From Candidatus Avelusimicrobium ruminicola (GTDB taxonomy: Bacteria; Elusimicrobiota; Elusimicrobia; Elusimicrobiales; Elusimicrobiaceae), in assembly GCA_900319885.1 (NCBI GenBank), contig ONQH01000056.1, forward strand, positions 1-7,355: a DNA stretch of 7,355 bases. The letters are read 5' to 3'. The notes beneath the pieces were generated by a model. It was not told the origin of the DNA, made no database searches, and saw only the letters and a list, made by a program, of their open reading frames with translations. Shown in pieces: positions 5,620-7,355 of this stretch. Each line of letters starts with the position of its first letter. Within the stretch, counting starts at the first letter, position 1. A program made the position numbers and the translations under genes.

Positions 5620-6891
5620 CTATTTGAAGTGCATAGCAATATGTGCAAACACTTTGGCATCCCCTAACGTATTTTTAATACTACTATATTCATTAGGTTG
5701 GTGCGCTAAATCATCTAATTTAGAAAATACCACCGTGGGATAACCCGCATTACGCAAGTACGCCCCTACGGTTCCGCCACCTACCCCCATGGGGCGCGGG
5801 TTATTCTTATACACCGCTTTGGCGGCCGCAGTTGTCAATTTGACAATTTCCGCTTTCTTGTCCGTAGGCAACGAGGCATGTCTTTGTAACAACTCTACCG
5901 CTACCTTCACTTTGAATTGTTTTTCAACAGATTTGACAATTTTTTGTATTTCTTTTAATACGTCTTCGTTTTTATAGCAAGGCAAAATGCGGCAATCAAA
6001 ATAGAAAACATCCGTACCCGGGATGGTATTTACATTGGGCACGTTGGCATCTTTTTTGGTAGGCTCAAACGTACTGCCGGATTCCGGCGCAAAAAGCGGA
6101 TCTTTTTTATTAAACACTTTGGTCAGGTCACACAATTTTAAGAGCAGGTGCGCGCCCACGCGTTGGGCGTTAATCCCGCTATGCGGCGTAGAACCGTGCG
6201 TTTGTTTACCCTTGACGGTAAATTTAATCCACAACATATTTTTTTCGGCCACTTCCACCATGGTTCCTTGCGGGTTTCCGCCATCCGGTACCAGAAAAGC
6301 ATCCTCTTTGCCAAACAATTTACCGTGCTTTTTGAGCACTTCCACAATACCGTATTGACTGCCGATTTCTTCATCCGCATTTAACAAAAGCGCATAGTTG
6401 CACGGAGGGCGGATGCCCAAATCCATCATGGCTTTGACGGTTAACAAGCCGGATACTAAACCCTGTTGGTTATCTTCGGAACCGCGTCCGTAAATCTTAT
6501 CGCCTTTGACAACTGCCTTAAAGGGATCGGTTTTCCACAGGCTCAAATCGCCGGGGGGTACCACGTCCATGTGGGCCATGACCCACAAGGTTTTTTTCTT
6601 GTAGGTATCTATTTTTTTGAATAAGGCTTTTTCTTTTTTCTTATTTTGGCCGTAGTATTTGGCTACTAAGTTGGGGCGGTAGCCGCCTTTGCCTTTAGGG
6701 TCTTTGACTTTAATCAGTTGCACTTCGTCAAATTTCATAGCCTTTAGCACACTTAACAAGTATTCGGCCTTAGCGTGTTCACCTTCGCCCCCTTCATACG
6801 GAGAAACCGCCGGGCAGGCAATCATATGAGTTTGCAAATCTATTACCGTTTGTTTGTAGGTATCTATTTTTTTGAATAAGGCTTTTTCCAT
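5620..6891 (-). CDS. M20-family zinc metallopeptidase/deacylase with an internal copy of its own N-terminus
   Basis: This is a cytoplasmic di-metal amidohydrolase of the family that includes dipeptidases, acetylornithine deacetylase and succinyl-diaminopimelate desuccinylase. The substrate cannot be read from the sequence. Predicted metal and catalytic residues are all present: H107 and D109 in MAHMDVVP, D140 in GRGSEDN, E174/E175 in NADEEIGS, D203 in VPDGG and H397 in LAHQPNEY. The lid/dimerisation domain covers about 215-335 and includes the conserved H232 (KQTHGSTPHSG). At 423 residues the length is normal to slightly long. Unusually, EKALFKKIDTYK occurs at both 2-13 and 87-98. The second copy lies in the Lys-rich loop between LVAKYYG and TLWVMAHMD, just before the active-site strand. 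AAGGAG (6898-6903) is 6 bp from the ATG. NIF3 ends 13 bp upstream and the pseudopilin starts 8 bp downstream. The signal-less sequence suggests peptide turnover in the cytoplasm. Confidence 0.93.
   Translation of the reverse strand: MEKALFKKIDTYKQTVIDLQTHMIACPAVSPYEGGEGEHAKAEYLLSVLKAMKFDEVQLIKVKDPKGKGGYRPNLVAKYYGQNKKKEKALFKKIDTYKKKTLWVMAHMDVVPPGDLSLWKTDPFKAVVKGDKIYGRGSEDNQQGLVSGLLTVKAMMDLGIRPPCNYALLLNADEEIGSQYGIVEVLKKHGKLFGKEDAFLVPDGGNPQGTMVEVAEKNMLWIKFTVKGKQTHGSTPHSGINAQRVGAHLLLKLCDLTKVFNKKDPLFAPESGSTFEPTKKDANVPNVNTIPGTDVFYFDCRILPCYKNEDVLKEIQKIVKSVEKQFKVKVAVELLQRHASLPTDKKAEIVKLTTAAAKAVYKNNPRPMGVGGGTVGAYLRNAGYPTVVFSKLDDLAHQPNEYSSIKNTLGDAKVFAHIAMHFK
6599..6633 (-). repeat. Internal copy of a 35-bp direct repeat within the M20 gene
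   Basis: This 35-bp segment is identical to 6854-6888 in the same orientation. The copies are 255 bp (exactly 85 codons) apart, so both encode EKALFKKIDTYK in frame. Family expectation places this sequence at the N-terminus, so this internal copy is probably the derived one. Confidence 0.95.
6854..6888 (-). repeat. N-terminal copy of the 35-bp direct repeat in the M20 gene
   Basis: This copy covers codons 2-13 of the M20 gene, directly after the start codon, and is identical to 6599-6633. It fits the usual first helix of M20 enzymes (a KID.Y....I.L pattern), so it is likely the original. Confidence 0.95.
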
Positions 6892-6904
6892 TTTGTTCTC
6901 CTTC

Positions 6905-7355
6905 TTACAATGGGTTTGTGATATCTATAAATTGTGTTTTTACCGCAAATTTTTGAGCGGTCATTTTCATCAGTGCTTCAATGCCGCATTTTTCCGAGTG
7001 GTAATGCCCCAGTGCAATACAGTTTATTTTTCCTTCGCGGCACCACTCATAGGCCGGCTCGTCTAAAATCCCGGTAACATATAAGTCCAACTGCCGGTCT
7101 ATGGCCTGCGGCAACATGCTATACGCGCCGCCGCTGACTACCCCCACCCGTTTAATTTTTTGCGGGCCAAAGGGCACTACTTGCGCGTGGGTATGGCAAA
7201 ATTGCTCCAATGTTTTCGTTACTTTTTCAAGCGATACGCCGGGCAATCTGCCTTCGTAGCCAATCGTAACATCATGATACGTGGCAAACGGTTTAATCTG
7301 CGTAGCATGTAACGCGCGCATTAAGCACGCATTATGGCCGATCTTGGGATGTTTA
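6905..7355 (-). CDS. NIF3-like dinuclear metal-centre protein, C-terminal part (5' end outside window)
   Basis: This belongs to the NIF3/YbgI/YqfO (DUF34) family. These widely conserved proteins form hexameric toroids with a two-metal site. GTP cyclohydrolase-like and other roles have been suggested for members, but the function is unsettled. The reading frame stays open past the Met at 7319-7321 to the window edge (KHPKIGHNACL precedes it), so that Met is not the start, and about 149 residues are visible. GHNACL fits the family's GxNA motif. The C-terminal signature is complete: VGVVSGGAYSML (a glycine-rich turn), DLYVTGILDEPAYEW, then IALGHYHSEKCGIEAL, whose H and E are metal ligands, and a final FIDITNPL. 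The M20 gene starts 13 bp after its stop. No link to pilus function is evident, and it looks like a housekeeping passenger in this operon. Confidence 0.93.
   Translation of the reverse strand, partial: KHPKIGHNACLMRALHATQIKPFATYHDVTIGYEGRLPGVSLEKVTKTLEQFCHTHAQVVPFGPQKIKRVGVVSGGAYSMLPQAIDRQLDLYVTGILDEPAYEWCREGKINCIALGHYHSEKCGIEALMKMTAQKFAVKTQFIDITNPL

Overview
The window reads as a chromosomal stretch from a Gram-negative-type bacterium that makes type IV pili, most likely a gut-type member of the Elusimicrobiota. I infer this from the pilin style (a GFTLIELLVVVLIIGILAA helix followed by LPQYQKAVW), the type IV pilus/type II secretion genes placed among housekeeping genes, and moderate GC content. 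No marker gene proves it. Gene packing is dense, and Shine-Dalgarno sites are G-rich. No mobile element, CRISPR array, tRNA or rRNA is visible.

Layout. On the + strand (1-3136): the 3' end of glutamyl-tRNA synthetase (gltX), a 470-residue single-pass membrane protein with an N-terminal GYF_2-type domain, and the pilus retraction ATPase pilT. Gaps are 15 and 18 bp, and the unit ends in a strong hairpin terminator that can also serve the opposing genes. On the - strand, right to left (7355-4363): the 3' part of a NIF3-family gene, an M20 metallopeptidase, a GspG-like pseudopilin and a prepilin peptidase (pilD), with 13-, 8- and 2-bp gaps, ending in an intrinsic terminator. Below that terminator a separate - strand unit starts from a good sigma-70-like promoter. 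It holds a very short type IV pilin (72 aa) and a secreted, Cys-rich, Lys/Glu-rich protein (285 aa), and converges on the pilT terminator.

How the genes fit together. PilD would cleave and N-methylate the short pilin and the pseudopilin; PilT would power pilus retraction. The GYF protein, placed directly before pilT, is a candidate membrane adaptor of the pilus machinery, by context only. gltX, the M20 peptidase and NIF3 appear to be housekeeping passengers.

Most notable observations. (1) The short pilin stops just after the N-terminal helix, and the next gene encodes an exported protein whose C-terminal part looks like a pilin globular region, suggesting a split or two-component pilin. (2) The M20 gene carries an exact in-frame 35-bp copy of its own 5' end 255 bp downstream, inserting 12 N-terminal residues into an internal loop. 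(3) A run of eight G lies just upstream of the pilin promoter. (4) The two terminators share almost the same stem sequence.
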